From Stappia sp. WLB 29 (GTDB lineage: Bacteria > Pseudomonadota > Alphaproteobacteria > Rhizobiales > Stappiaceae), in contig NZ_JALBGD010000001.1 of the NCBI RefSeq assembly GCF_023507705.1, positions 434,001 to 498,000 on the forward strand: DNA of 64,000 bases, read 5' to 3'. The translations under genes and the position numbers were made by a program. Shown in pieces: positions 30,950-40,962 of this stretch. Under the pieces are notes generated by a model. It saw only the letters and a program-made list of their open reading frames with translations. It was not told the DNA's origin and searched no databases. The first letter of the stretch is position 1. Each line of letters starts with the position of its first letter.

Positions 30950-32266
30950 TTACAGGCTCGCGAGATACTTCATCGGGTCGACCGGCTTGTTGCCGCGGCG
31001 CAGCTCGAAATGAAGCTGCGGCTGGCTCACGGAGCCGCTGGAGCCGGCCTTGGCGATGGTCTGGCCGCGCTGCACCCCGTCGCCGCGCTTGACCAGCAGC
31101 GAGCTGTTATGGGCATAGGCGGAGACCCAGCCGTCGTCGTGGCGCACCAGGACCAGGTTGCCGAAGCCCTTCAGCTCGTTGCCCGAATAGATCACCGTGC
31201 CGTCCTCGACCGCCTTGATCTCGGTGCCTTCCGGCAGGGCCAGGTTGATTCCGTCGTTATGCGCGCCGCCCGGCTTGGGGCCGAACTCGGAGATGATCCG
31301 CCCGCGCGCCGGCCAGCGGAAGCGCCGTTCGCCGGTTGCCGCCGGCTCCGGCGAGGTCTCGCGGGACACGGCGATCGGCGCGGTCGGCGCCGGCTCGTCG
31401 CGCACCACGGCAGGGCGCGCCGGGGTCGTCGGAGCGGATGCTGCCGGCTGGGTCGGCCGGCTGGACAGTGCCGCCGGCTTGCTCTTCGGCGAGGTGACGA
31501 CACCCCTGCCCGGCTGCGGCGTGGTCAGGGAGGCGACGCGAACCTGCGCGCCGGGCTTGGCCTGCGGACGCGGTGCGCCGGCAAGGCCGGCCCCGGCCGG
31601 GATCGAACCGGTCACGCTCGGCGAGCCGCCGGCCGCCGGCAGGCGCGTCGTCGGCTGCGCGGGCGCCGCCGAGGCGATGTTCGGCGCGCCTTGCGAATAG
31701 GTGGGGATGGTCACGCGCTGGCCGGCCGTAAAGCTGCCGTTGGCGTCGGTGCCGTTGATCTCGCCCAGCACATGCTGGGGAATGCCGTAGCGCCGCGACA
31801 GGCTGGCGACGGTGTCGCCCTGGCGTGCGGTGACCTGCGTCGCACCGGCCGTGGTCCAGCCGCGCACGTTACGCACCTCGCCGGACGGCGCTGTCGGCGC
31901 GGAAACCGCCCTCGGGGCGCTCGTGGCTGCCGGCACGCCGGCATAGGTGCCGGAGGTCGCCGGCGTGCTGGTCCGCGCAGAGCCGATGGAGCCGGTCGAG
32001 ACCTGCTGGTTCGCGCCGGTCGGCGGCGGCAGCGTCGAACGCTGGACGGCGCCGGTGGACTGGCGCGGCCCGGCCGCGACGCTGTCGAAGCTCGGCTGCG
32101 AACCGCTGCCCAGCATCGCGCGCTGATTATCGGTATTGCCGGTGAAGATCGGATCCTCGAACCGCTCGACGCCGCCGCTGCAGGCTCCCGCGAGCGCGGC
32201 GAGCACGATCACGACGGCGGTCTGCGTAAGCAGTCGGGAAGAAGGGCGAAGAACCTGCGTTGTCAT
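30950..32266 (-). CDS. LysM/M23 lipoprotein, probable degenerate amidase activator (NlpD/DipM-like)
   Basis: Predicted envelope lipoprotein of 438 residues. Its lipobox is LAGAC (Cys29), a LysM peptidoglycan-binding domain lies at about 132-178, and a Pro/Ala/Thr-rich linker separates it from a C-terminal LytM/M23 domain (about 325-435). Active M23 enzymes use H-x-G-x-D and H-x-H. Here the matching segments read N-D-G-I-N and Q-L-H, so three zinc ligands are missing. That is the pattern of NlpD/EnvC-type activators of cell-wall amidases rather than of a peptidase. It is last in the run after pcm. The start at MTTQVLRPS is favoured by the signal peptide; an ATG at 32299 is possible. Confidence 0.85.
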   Translation of the reverse strand: MTTQVLRPSSRLLTQTAVVIVLAALAGACSGGVERFEDPIFTGNTDNQRAMLGSGSQPSFDSVAAGPRQSTGAVQRSTLPPPTGANQQVSTGSIGSARTSTPATSGTYAGVPAATSAPRAVSAPTAPSGEVRNVRGWTTAGATQVTARQGDTVASLSRRYGIPQHVLGEINGTDANGSFTAGQRVTIPTYSQGAPNIASAAPAQPTTRLPAAGGSPSVTGSIPAGAGLAGAPRPQAKPGAQVRVASLTTPQPGRGVVTSPKSKPAALSSRPTQPAASAPTTPARPAVVRDEPAPTAPIAVSRETSPEPAATGERRFRWPARGRIISEFGPKPGGAHNDGINLALPEGTEIKAVEDGTVIYSGNELKGFGNLVLVRHDDGWVSAYAHNSSLLVKRGDGVQRGQTIAKAGSSGSVSQPQLHFELRRGNKPVDPMKYLASL

Positions 32267-32322
32267 GGCGCTACTCGGACTGAAGACACCTGAAATCATG
32301 ATGTCGATTAAATGCCGGTAAC

Positions 32323-32338
32323 GTTGATAAAGACTTAA
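32323..32338 (-). promoter_or_regulatory. Candidate CtrA box (one mismatch) upstream of the LysM/M23 gene
   Basis: On the minus strand TTAA-N7-TCAAC differs at one base from the full CtrA consensus TTAA-N7-TTAAC. It lies about 57 bp upstream of the chosen start codon. A single degenerate hit is weak evidence. Confidence 0.3.
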
Positions 32339-32425
32339 AGTCGCGCGCCGCCCGTAAACCAATTTGCGTTTTATGGCGGAACCTCCGGACGCGCCCTGCC
32401 GCCCGCACGCAGCGCCGGCCGCCGA

Positions 32426-33133
32426 TTACAGCCGGCTCGCCGTCCCTTCCACCAGCGGCACGAATCGAACCTCGGCCAGCACTTTTTCCGATACGCGCCC
32501 GCCCTGCTTCTCCACCAGCACCAGTTCCTGCACGCTGCCCTTGGGTCCGCGCGGCATGATCAGCTTGCCGCCCTCGGCCAGTTGATCGAGCAGCACCTTG
32601 GGGATCTCCGGTCCGGCGGCCGTCACGATGATCCGGTCGTAGGGCGCATGCTCGGACAGCCCCTCCAGCCCGTCGCCGTGATGCACGCGCACGCTGGTGA
32701 TGCGCAGCGAGGCCAGTCGCTCGCGTGCCAGGTCGACAAGGGTGCGATAGCGCTCGATGCTGTGCACTTCCCCCGCCATCAGGCCGAGGATCGCTGCCTG
32801 GAAGCCGGAGCCGGTGCCGACCTCCAGCACCTTGTGCGCCGGGCCGATGTCCAGCGCATCGGTCATCCGCACCACGAGGCTCGGCTGGGAGATGGTCTGG
32901 CCGCATTCGATCGGCAGCGCCGTGTCCTCGCCCGAATGCCGCTGCATGGCCGCGGACAGGAACAGGCGCCGCGGCACCCGTTCGATGGCGGAGAGCAGCC
33001 TTGTGTTGCGGATGCCTTGCGAGCGCAGGCGCAGGATGAGCGCTGCCGTCGCCTCACGGTCGGCCTCGGCCTGCCGTTCGGCGGCGTTGCGCATGTCCTC
33101 GCCGTCGTCCGGACCCTCGCCGTTGTCGCTCAC
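32426..33133 (-). CDS. pcm: Protein-L-isoaspartate O-methyltransferase
   Basis: SAM-dependent repair enzyme that methylates isoaspartyl residues in aged proteins. The 235-residue product has the canonical catalytic loop ECGQTISQPS, the SAM motif VLEVGTGSGFQAAIL, and the C-terminal motif LIMPRGPKGS. This is the standard Pcm, unlike the paralogue near tolC. It lies between surE and the LysM/M23 gene; the surE-pcm-nlpD order is classic in proteobacteria. The gap to surE is 46 bp. Confidence 0.95.
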   Translation of the reverse strand: MSDNGEGPDDGEDMRNAAERQAEADREATAALILRLRSQGIRNTRLLSAIERVPRRLFLSAAMQRHSGEDTALPIECGQTISQPSLVVRMTDALDIGPAHKVLEVGTGSGFQAAILGLMAGEVHSIERYRTLVDLARERLASLRITSVRVHHGDGLEGLSEHAPYDRIIVTAAGPEIPKVLLDQLAEGGKLIMPRGPKGSVQELVLVEKQGGRVSEKVLAEVRFVPLVEGTASRL

Positions 33134-33179
33134 CAGCCCCTCCCTCGGCCATCGCTGGCCGGGAACGCAACGCGCGTTC

Positions 33180-35281
<2,102 letters not shown>

Positions 35282-36064
35282 TCAGGTCTCCGCCTCGGCG
35301 GCCTCCCGCTCGGCCCGCTTCTTCTCGACCAGCCTGACGCAGATGATCGACACTTCGTAGAGAAGCAGTGTGGGAAGTGCAAGGCCGATCTGGCTGATCG
35401 GATCCGGCGGCGTCAGCACCGCCGCCGCGATGAAGGCGATGACGATGGCGTACTTGCGCTTGGACCTCAGCCCCTCGGCCGAAACCAGCCCGACGCGTCC
35501 GAGCAGCGTCAGAAGCACCGGCAGCTGGAACACCAGGCCGAAGGCGAAGATCAGCGTCATGATGAGGCCGAGATACTCGCTCACCCGCGCCATCAGCTGG
35601 ATCTTGGCCGTGCCGCCCGTCCCGTCCTGCTCCATCGACAGGAAAAAGCCCATGGCCAGCGGCATCACCATGAAGAACACCAGCGACGCGCCGACGGCGA
35701 ACAGCACCGGCGTCGCGAAGAGAAACGGCAGGAACGCGCCGCGCTCGTGCTTGTAGAGCCCCGGTGCCACGAACATGTAGAGCTGGCCGGCGATCACCGG
35801 AAAGGCGATGAACAGCGCGCCGAAGAAGGCGAGTTTCAGCTGGGTGAAGAACAGCTCCTGCGGCGCCGTATAGATCATCTCCACGGGATGCCCGGCGGCA
35901 TTCTCGTAAGGGATGATCAGGATGTTGTAGATGTCCTGCGCGAAGTAGAAGCACACGATGAACGCAAGGAGCGTCGCCACCACCGATTTCAGCAACCGGC
36001 TGCGCAATTCGATCAAGTGTTCGATGAGCGGCGCCTTCGAGGCGTCGATGTCTTCCTGGCTCAT
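35282..36064 (-). CDS. tatC: Sec-independent protein translocase TatC
   Basis: Multi-span receptor of the twin-arginine export system, which moves folded proteins across the inner membrane. The 260-residue product has six predicted membrane segments and the N-terminal family motif [16 protein letters not shown]. It also has [17 protein letters not shown], which carries a conserved periplasmic-loop glutamate. Its start overlaps the tatB stop by 4 bp. Confidence 0.96.
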   Translation of the reverse strand: MSQEDIDASKAPLIEHLIELRSRLLKSVVATLLAFIVCFYFAQDIYNILIIPYENAAGHPVEMIYTAPQELFFTQLKLAFFGALFIAFPVIAGQLYMFVAPGLYKHERGAFLPFLFATPVLFAVGASLVFFMVMPLAMGFFLSMEQDGTGGTAKIQLMARVSEYLGLIMTLIFAFGLVFQLPVLLTLLGRVGLVSAEGLRSKRKYAIVIAFIAAAVLTPPDPISQIGLALPTLLLYEVSIICVRLVEKKRAEREAAEAET

Positions 36065-36576
36065 GCCGTCCTGTCACTCGCCGTGTTGGCCGTGCCGCTC
36101 TCGCCCGGCGTTGCGGAACCCGGTGTCGCCGGGGTCTTTGCTGCCGGGGCCCCCGCCGCCGAAGCCTGGGTCGCCTGCGGCTGCGCAGCCGGCCCGGTAC
36201 CGGTCTCGGATGCGCCCGCCGGCGTCGTGCCTTTTCCGCCCGCCTCGTCCGCCGGCTCGGCCGCCGCCGTGTCGGCGGTCTTGGCCTCGGCCGGCTTCGG
36301 CGGCTTGCGATCCGTCTCGATGGATTTCTTGATGTCGCCGAGCGGATCGAAATTCGCCGCCTTCTCGACCTGCTTCTTCATGTCGGCGATGTCGGCCTGC
36401 TGTTCGGCCTCGCGCAGCGCCTCGTTGAAGGTCGACTGGAACTCGCCCGCCATCCGCCGCACCTTGCCGATCGTCTGGCCGAAGGTACGCAGCATCCGCG
36501 GCAGGTCCTTCGGCCCGACGACAAGGATCATGACGACCGCGACAACAAGCAGTTCCGTCCAGCCGATATCGAACAT
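36061..36576 (-). CDS. tatB: Sec-independent protein translocase TatB
   Basis: Single-span component of the TatBC receptor complex. The 171-residue product opens with [26 protein letters not shown], i.e. a short periplasmic end, one membrane helix and the conserved GPxxLP hinge. An amphipathic helix follows, then a disordered Ala/Pro/Thr-rich tail after about residue 85. It is separated from tatA by 97 bp and overlaps tatC by 4 bp. Confidence 0.95.
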   Translation of the reverse strand: MFDIGWTELLVVAVVMILVVGPKDLPRMLRTFGQTIGKVRRMAGEFQSTFNEALREAEQQADIADMKKQVEKAANFDPLGDIKKSIETDRKPPKPAEAKTADTAAAEPADEAGGKGTTPAGASETGTGPAAQPQATQASAAGAPAAKTPATPGSATPGESGTANTASDRTA

Positions 36577-36673
36577 GTCGATCCGTCTTCCGCATTCGAA
36601 GGGTCAATGGCCGCATCCGCACGCCGCCCGCGAAGGGGCGGCATGGCGCCACGCGTCCGGCTCGTCCCGGCGC

Positions 36674-36913
36674 TCAGCCCGCCTGGGACTTGTCCTCGGA
36701 CTTGCTGGTAACCACGGTCTCGTCGGCCTTGTGATCGATCGTCTTGCGGCTGGCGGCGGTGTCCGTCTCGGCCTCGTCGTCCTCGTTGAGCCCCTTCTTG
36801 AAGCTCTTGATGCCCTTGGCGACGTCGCCCATGAGCTCGGAGATCTTGCCGCGGCCGAACAGCAGAACAACGATCACCGCGATGATCAGGATCTGCCAAA
36901 TGCTGATACCCAT
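36674..36913 (-). CDS. tatA: Sec-independent protein translocase TatA
   Basis: Pore-forming component of the Tat system, 79 residues. One N-terminal membrane helix (about 4-20, ending [14 protein letters not shown]) is followed by an amphipathic helix ([12 protein letters not shown]) and a charged tail. FGRGKI is the typical hinge. First of the tatABC genes, it starts 90 bp after the upstream ABC ATPase gene, which leaves space for a promoter. Confidence 0.95.
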   Translation of the reverse strand: MGISIWQILIIAVIVVLLFGRGKISELMGDVAKGIKSFKKGLNEDDEAETDTAASRKTIDHKADETVVTSKSEDKSQAG

Positions 36914-37003
36914 ACGCCCAACTCCCTGGTCTTCCGGTGCACGCGCTCCGGCGCGGCACTATTGCAACAAAGCGGTCGCCACCGCAACCGGACCCTTGCG
37001 GCC

Positions 37004-38131
37004 CTATTCCCCGCTTTCGCGCGGGAAGGCGATCACGTCTCTGGCATCGAGGCGCACCCCGACATCCATGCCGACGGCGAAGCGTCCGCCGTCGCGAATC
37101 CTTGCGTGGAGCGGCAGGTCGAGCCCCTCCACCGCCACCTCGACGAGATCGACCTCGCCGATGAACCGCCGGCGCATGATGCGCCCGACTTGCCCCTCGC
37201 CCGGCTCGCCGAGCAGGATGCCTTGCGGGCGCACGCAGACGTCGACATCCATGCCGCGGGCGATGCCCTCGGCCGGGAAGCGGCCGAACACCGTCTCCAC
37301 CTCCTTGTCGCCGGCGCTCGCCTCCAGCTCGTTCAGCTCGGAGAAGAAGCGCGCCGCGAACATATCGACGGGACGGTTGTAGAGATCGTCGGCGCTGCCG
37401 ACCTGCACCAGCCGGCCCTTGCGCATCAGGGCGATGCGGTCGCCCATGCGCATCGCCTCTTCCGGGTCGTGGGTGACCATCACGCAGGTCGCCCGCGTCT
37501 CGCGCAGCACCGCCAGCGTCTCGTCGCGCACCGTGTCGCGCAGCCGCCGGTCGAGGCCGGAGAACGGCTCGTCCATCAACAGCACGCCGGGCCGCGGCGC
37601 AATCGCGCGGGCCAGCGCCACGCGCTGCTGCTCGCCGCCCGACAGGGCGTGCGGGTGATCGCCCGCATGCGAGGCGAGCCCCACCCGAGTCAGCGCCGTC
37701 AGCGCCGTCTGGCGCGCCTCGGCCCGGCCCATATGCGTCAGCCCGAAGGCGACGTTCTCGGCAATCGTCAGATGCGGGAACAGCGCATAGTCCTGGAACA
37801 TCAGACCGACGCCGCGCCGCTCCGGCGGCAGGAACGCCTGCGGCCCGGCCACTTCCCGCTCGTTGATCAGGACCCGCCCCGACGACTGGCGCTCGACCCC
37901 GGCGGCGATGCGCAGCAAGGTGGTCTTGCCGCAGCCCGAATGGCCGAGCAGGCACAGCACCTCGCCCGGCTCCACCGTCAGCGAGACCGAGCGCACGGCC
38001 GCCAGGTGACCGTAGGAATGGCTCACGGCTTCAAAGCTCAGCCGCGCCGCGATGGTCGCACCGGCGGTGCCGCGCGTGCCCCAGCGCCGGACCGGCGCCT
38101 CGGCCTGCCTTGCGTCAATCGTCGCGGTCAT
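37004..38131 (-). CDS. Orphan ABC transporter ATPase (FbpC/PotA-like)
   Basis: A 375-residue ATP-binding protein of the class that energises import of iron(III), polyamines or similar substrates. It has Walker A LGHSGCGKTT at 62-71, the Q-loop QDYALFPH, signature LSGGEQQ at 163-169, Walker B LLMDEP at 184-189, and a C-terminal TOBE-like domain (about 285-375). No permease or binding protein is adjacent, so the substrate is unknown. Its first 17 bp overlap the end of scpB. Its position between scpB and tatA interrupts the usual scpAB-tatABC arrangement. About 40 N-terminal residues precede the ABC domain. Confidence 0.88.
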   Translation of the reverse strand: MTATIDARQAEAPVRRWGTRGTAGATIAARLSFEAVSHSYGHLAAVRSVSLTVEPGEVLCLLGHSGCGKTTLLRIAAGVERQSSGRVLINEREVAGPQAFLPPERRGVGLMFQDYALFPHLTIAENVAFGLTHMGRAEARQTALTALTRVGLASHAGDHPHALSGGEQQRVALARAIAPRPGVLLMDEPFSGLDRRLRDTVRDETLAVLRETRATCVMVTHDPEEAMRMGDRIALMRKGRLVQVGSADDLYNRPVDMFAARFFSELNELEASAGDKEVETVFGRFPAEGIARGMDVDVCVRPQGILLGEPGEGQVGRIMRRRFIGEVDLVEVAVEGLDLPLHARIRDGGRFAVGMDVGVRLDARDVIAFPRESGE

Positions 38132-38921
38132 GGTGCGGCTCGTCTTCGTCTTGCATCAAATCGAACAATTCGGCCTCGTCGATCGGGTCTTCCTCGTCCC
38201 GCAGGTCGGAGGAATCGTCAGGCACCGGCACGGTGAACCCGGCCGGCACGGCGCTGTCGAGCAGGCCGGAGCCCTTCAGTTCCTCAAGCCCCGGCAGGTC
38301 GCCGACCGAAGTCAGCATGAAATGCTCCAGGAAGCCTTCCGTGGTGCCGTAGGTCACCGGCCGTCCCGGCGTCCTTCGCCGGCCGCGCATGCGAATCCAG
38401 CCGGTTTCCATCAGCACGTCGAGCGTGCCCTTCGAGGTCGACACGCCGCGGATCTCCTCGATCTCGGCCCGCGTCACCGGCTGGTGATAGGCGATGATCG
38501 CCAGCGTCTCCAGCGCGGCGCGCGAAAGCTTGCGATCCTCCACCTGCTCACGCGCCAGCAGATAGGCGAGATCCTCGGCCGTGCGAAACCCGAACTTTCC
38601 GCCGATTTCCACAACATTCACGCCGCGGGTCGCATAGGCGCGGCGAAGCGTGTCTATCAAAGCGCGAACATTGGTGCCGGCCGGCAACCTTGCCGCGATC
38701 TCCTCGACGCTGAGCAGGTCGCGCGAGGCGAAGAGCAGCGCTTCCGCCATGCGCAGTCCGCTTTCCGGCGAGGGTTCCGGCATTGCCTGCAGGTCGTCGA
38801 GCGGCAACTCGCCGTCCGTTTCGTCCCGCACTGCATTCTCGCCCTGTGCTGCCTGCTCCCGGCCGCTCGTCACGTCACGCCTCGTTCTCTTCGCCGGTTT
38901 CCGACGCTGGCGAACCTTCAA
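38115..38921 (-). CDS. scpB: Segregation and condensation protein B
   Basis: Winged-helix partner of the SMC-ScpA condensin complex, which compacts and segregates the chromosome. The 268-residue product has two winged-helix domains; conserved phrases include AEALLFASRDLLSVEEIA and LAIIAYHQPVTRAEIEEIRGV. An N-terminal basic extension and a strongly acidic C-terminal tail (DEEDPIDEAELFD) are present. It overlaps scpA by 47 bp and the ABC ATPase by 17 bp, indicating coupled translation. Confidence 0.94.
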   Translation of the reverse strand: MKVRQRRKPAKRTRRDVTSGREQAAQGENAVRDETDGELPLDDLQAMPEPSPESGLRMAEALLFASRDLLSVEEIAARLPAGTNVRALIDTLRRAYATRGVNVVEIGGKFGFRTAEDLAYLLAREQVEDRKLSRAALETLAIIAYHQPVTRAEIEEIRGVSTSKGTLDVLMETGWIRMRGRRRTPGRPVTYGTTEGFLEHFMLTSVGDLPGLEELKGSGLLDSAVPAGFTVPVPDDSSDLRDEEDPIDEAELFDLMQDEDEPHHDRDD

Positions 38922-39729
38922 GGGGTCCGCGATCGCCCGGATCGGGCCTGCGTCTCAGGTAGAGCGGGGCGAACGGCTCTGCCTGGCGCAATTCAAGCTC
39001 TCCCTCGCGCACGAGTTCGAGACTTGCCGAAAAGGTGCTGGCCCGCACGGTGCTCGCCTTGCTGCCATCACCGATATACTTCGACAGATAGGCATCCAGA
39101 GGCATCCAGTCCATATGCAATCCGACAATCCGCATCAGCAGGTCGCGCGCTTCCTGCAGCGACCAGACGGTGCGGCGGCGCACCTGGACGGAGGTGACAG
39201 AGGTCCGCTGGCGCTGCGCCGCATAGGCGATCAGCAAGTCGTAGAGCGTCGCCGACCAGGCGCTGCGCCGGGCAATCGACACCGCCTCGGGCCGTCCCCT
39301 TGCGAAGATGTCCCGGCCCAGCCGGTTGCGATTCATCAGCTTTTCCGCCGCCTTGCGCATCGCCTCCAGCCGCCGCAGGCGAAAGGCCAGCGCTGCCGCC
39401 ATCTCCTCGCCGGTGAGCTGGTCCTCTTCCTTCTGCTCGGGGATCAGCAGCCGCGATTTCAGGTAGGCGAGCCAGGCGGCCATCACCAGGTAGTCGGCCG
39501 CCAGCTCCAGCCGCAGCCGCCGCGCCTCGGCGACGAATTCCAGATACTGCTCGACCAATGCCAGGATCGAGATGCGGGCGAGATCCACCTTCTGCTTGCG
39601 GGCGAGCGTCAGCAGCAGGTCGAGCGGCCCTTCAAAGCCGTCGACATCCACCACCAGCGCCGGATCGCTCAAGGCGCGGTCTGCCGCGACGCTTGCCGGA
39701 TCCGGATCCTCGAAGAAGGTGTCCTGCAC
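38875..39729 (-). CDS. scpA: Segregation and condensation protein A
   Basis: Kleisin subunit that bridges the SMC heads in bacterial condensin. The 284-residue product has the N-terminal kleisin motif GFEGPLDLLLTLARKQKVDL at about 31-50, and AADYLVMAAWLAYLKSRLLIP. A C-terminal winged-helix region follows (VRASTFSASLELVREGELEL). It lies 70 bp after nagZ and overlaps scpB by 47 bp. Confidence 0.95.
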   Translation of the reverse strand: MQDTFFEDPDPASVAADRALSDPALVVDVDGFEGPLDLLLTLARKQKVDLARISILALVEQYLEFVAEARRLRLELAADYLVMAAWLAYLKSRLLIPEQKEEDQLTGEEMAAALAFRLRRLEAMRKAAEKLMNRNRLGRDIFARGRPEAVSIARRSAWSATLYDLLIAYAAQRQRTSVTSVQVRRRTVWSLQEARDLLMRIVGLHMDWMPLDAYLSKYIGDGSKASTVRASTFSASLELVREGELELRQAEPFAPLYLRRRPDPGDRGPLEGSPASETGEENEA

Positions 39730-39799
39730 CCCTGCCCCCAGCTGCCTCGCCCGAACCGCCCGGATCGGTTGCCGGGCCGGACTTTGTCAGGGTTCCCTT

Positions 39800-40822
39800 T
39801 TAGGACAGAGCGCGCGCCTCCGCCAGCAAGGCGTCGAATTCGGCGCGCGCAGCCCGCCGGTCGAGCGGCGCCGGTTGCGGCATGGCCCGCAGCGCGGCCT
39901 GCGCCCGCTCCAGCGCCCTGCCCGACAATTCCGGGCTCGCGCCGGCCACCGCGACCATCTCCGCCATCTCGCCGTTGCAGTGGAGCGCCATGTCGCAGCC
40001 GGCGGCAAACAGCAGCTGCACCCGCTCGCCCACCTCGCCGCCGAGCGCCTTCATCGACAGGTCATCGCTCATGAGCAGCCCGTCGAAGCCGATGGCCCCG
40101 CGCACGATCTCCTCGATCACCGGCGCCGACTGGGTGGCCGGGCGCTCGGGGTCGACCGCGGTGAAGATGACATGGGCGGTCATCCCGAGCGGCAGGTCGG
40201 CAAGGGCGCGGAACGGCGCGAAATCCGTCTCCTGCAGCTCGGCCAGTCCCGCCTCGACGACGGGCAGGTGATAGTGGCTGTCCACCGTCGCCCGGCCGTG
40301 GCCCGGCATGTGCTTGATCACCGGCAGCACGCCGGCCGCCAGCAGGCCGTCGGCAAAGGCCCGGCCGATGGCCGCGACCTCCTCTGGCTCCGCAGCATAG
40401 GCGCGGTCGCCGATGGCCTGGCTCGTCCCGGCCACCGGCACGTCGAGGATCGGCGCGCAGTCGACGGTGATGCCCATCTCCCGAAGATCCGTGCCGATCA
40501 GCTGGCCGCCGAGAAACGCGGCCCGCAGGCCCGCCTCGCGGTTGGTGGCAAGCAGCTGCCCGTAGATCGCCCCGGCCGGATAGTCGCCGACCAGCGGCGG
40601 GCGCAGGCGGCGCACCCGTCCGCCCTCCTGATCGATCAGCACCGGCGCGTCCTCCCGGCCGACACACTTACGGAATTCGGCGCACAGCGCGGCGATCTGC
40701 TCGCCCGACTGGCAGTTGCGGCCGAACAGGATCAGGCCCCAGGGCTGCTCGCGCGCCAGGAACGCCCGCTCCTCCTCGCTCAAGCCGTGGCCGGCACACC
40801 CGGTGATGAAGGCCTTGGTCAT
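39800..40822 (-). CDS. nagZ: Beta-N-acetylhexosaminidase NagZ
   Basis: Glycoside hydrolase family 3 enzyme that removes N-acetylglucosamine from muropeptides in cell-wall recycling. The 340-residue product has the diagnostic KHMPGHG at 170-176, followed by Asp181 and His183 (DSHYH) of the catalytic dyad loop, and the nucleophile region MSDDLSMKAL. DQEGGRVRRLRPP is also typical. It is cytoplasmic, with no signal peptide. It lies between the SPOR gene and scpA. NagZ products can induce chromosomal beta-lactamases in some bacteria, but no ampR or ampC is seen here. Confidence 0.94.
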   Translation of the reverse strand: MTKAFITGCAGHGLSEEERAFLAREQPWGLILFGRNCQSGEQIAALCAEFRKCVGREDAPVLIDQEGGRVRRLRPPLVGDYPAGAIYGQLLATNREAGLRAAFLGGQLIGTDLREMGITVDCAPILDVPVAGTSQAIGDRAYAAEPEEVAAIGRAFADGLLAAGVLPVIKHMPGHGRATVDSHYHLPVVEAGLAELQETDFAPFRALADLPLGMTAHVIFTAVDPERPATQSAPVIEEIVRGAIGFDGLLMSDDLSMKALGGEVGERVQLLFAAGCDMALHCNGEMAEMVAVAGASPELSGRALERAQAALRAMPQPAPLDRRAARAEFDALLAEARALS

Positions 40823-40962
40823 CGGCTGAAAATCCCGTGTCTTCCCGGCCGCCTCAAAGCGCCGGTCATTGGGTGGAAGGCTCGCGTGTCGCGAAAACGG
40901 GCGGCCCGTCGTCCGGTCCGCCCGCTTGCAATTCTATCCTCTCGCCGCAAGGGCGCGGCCCG

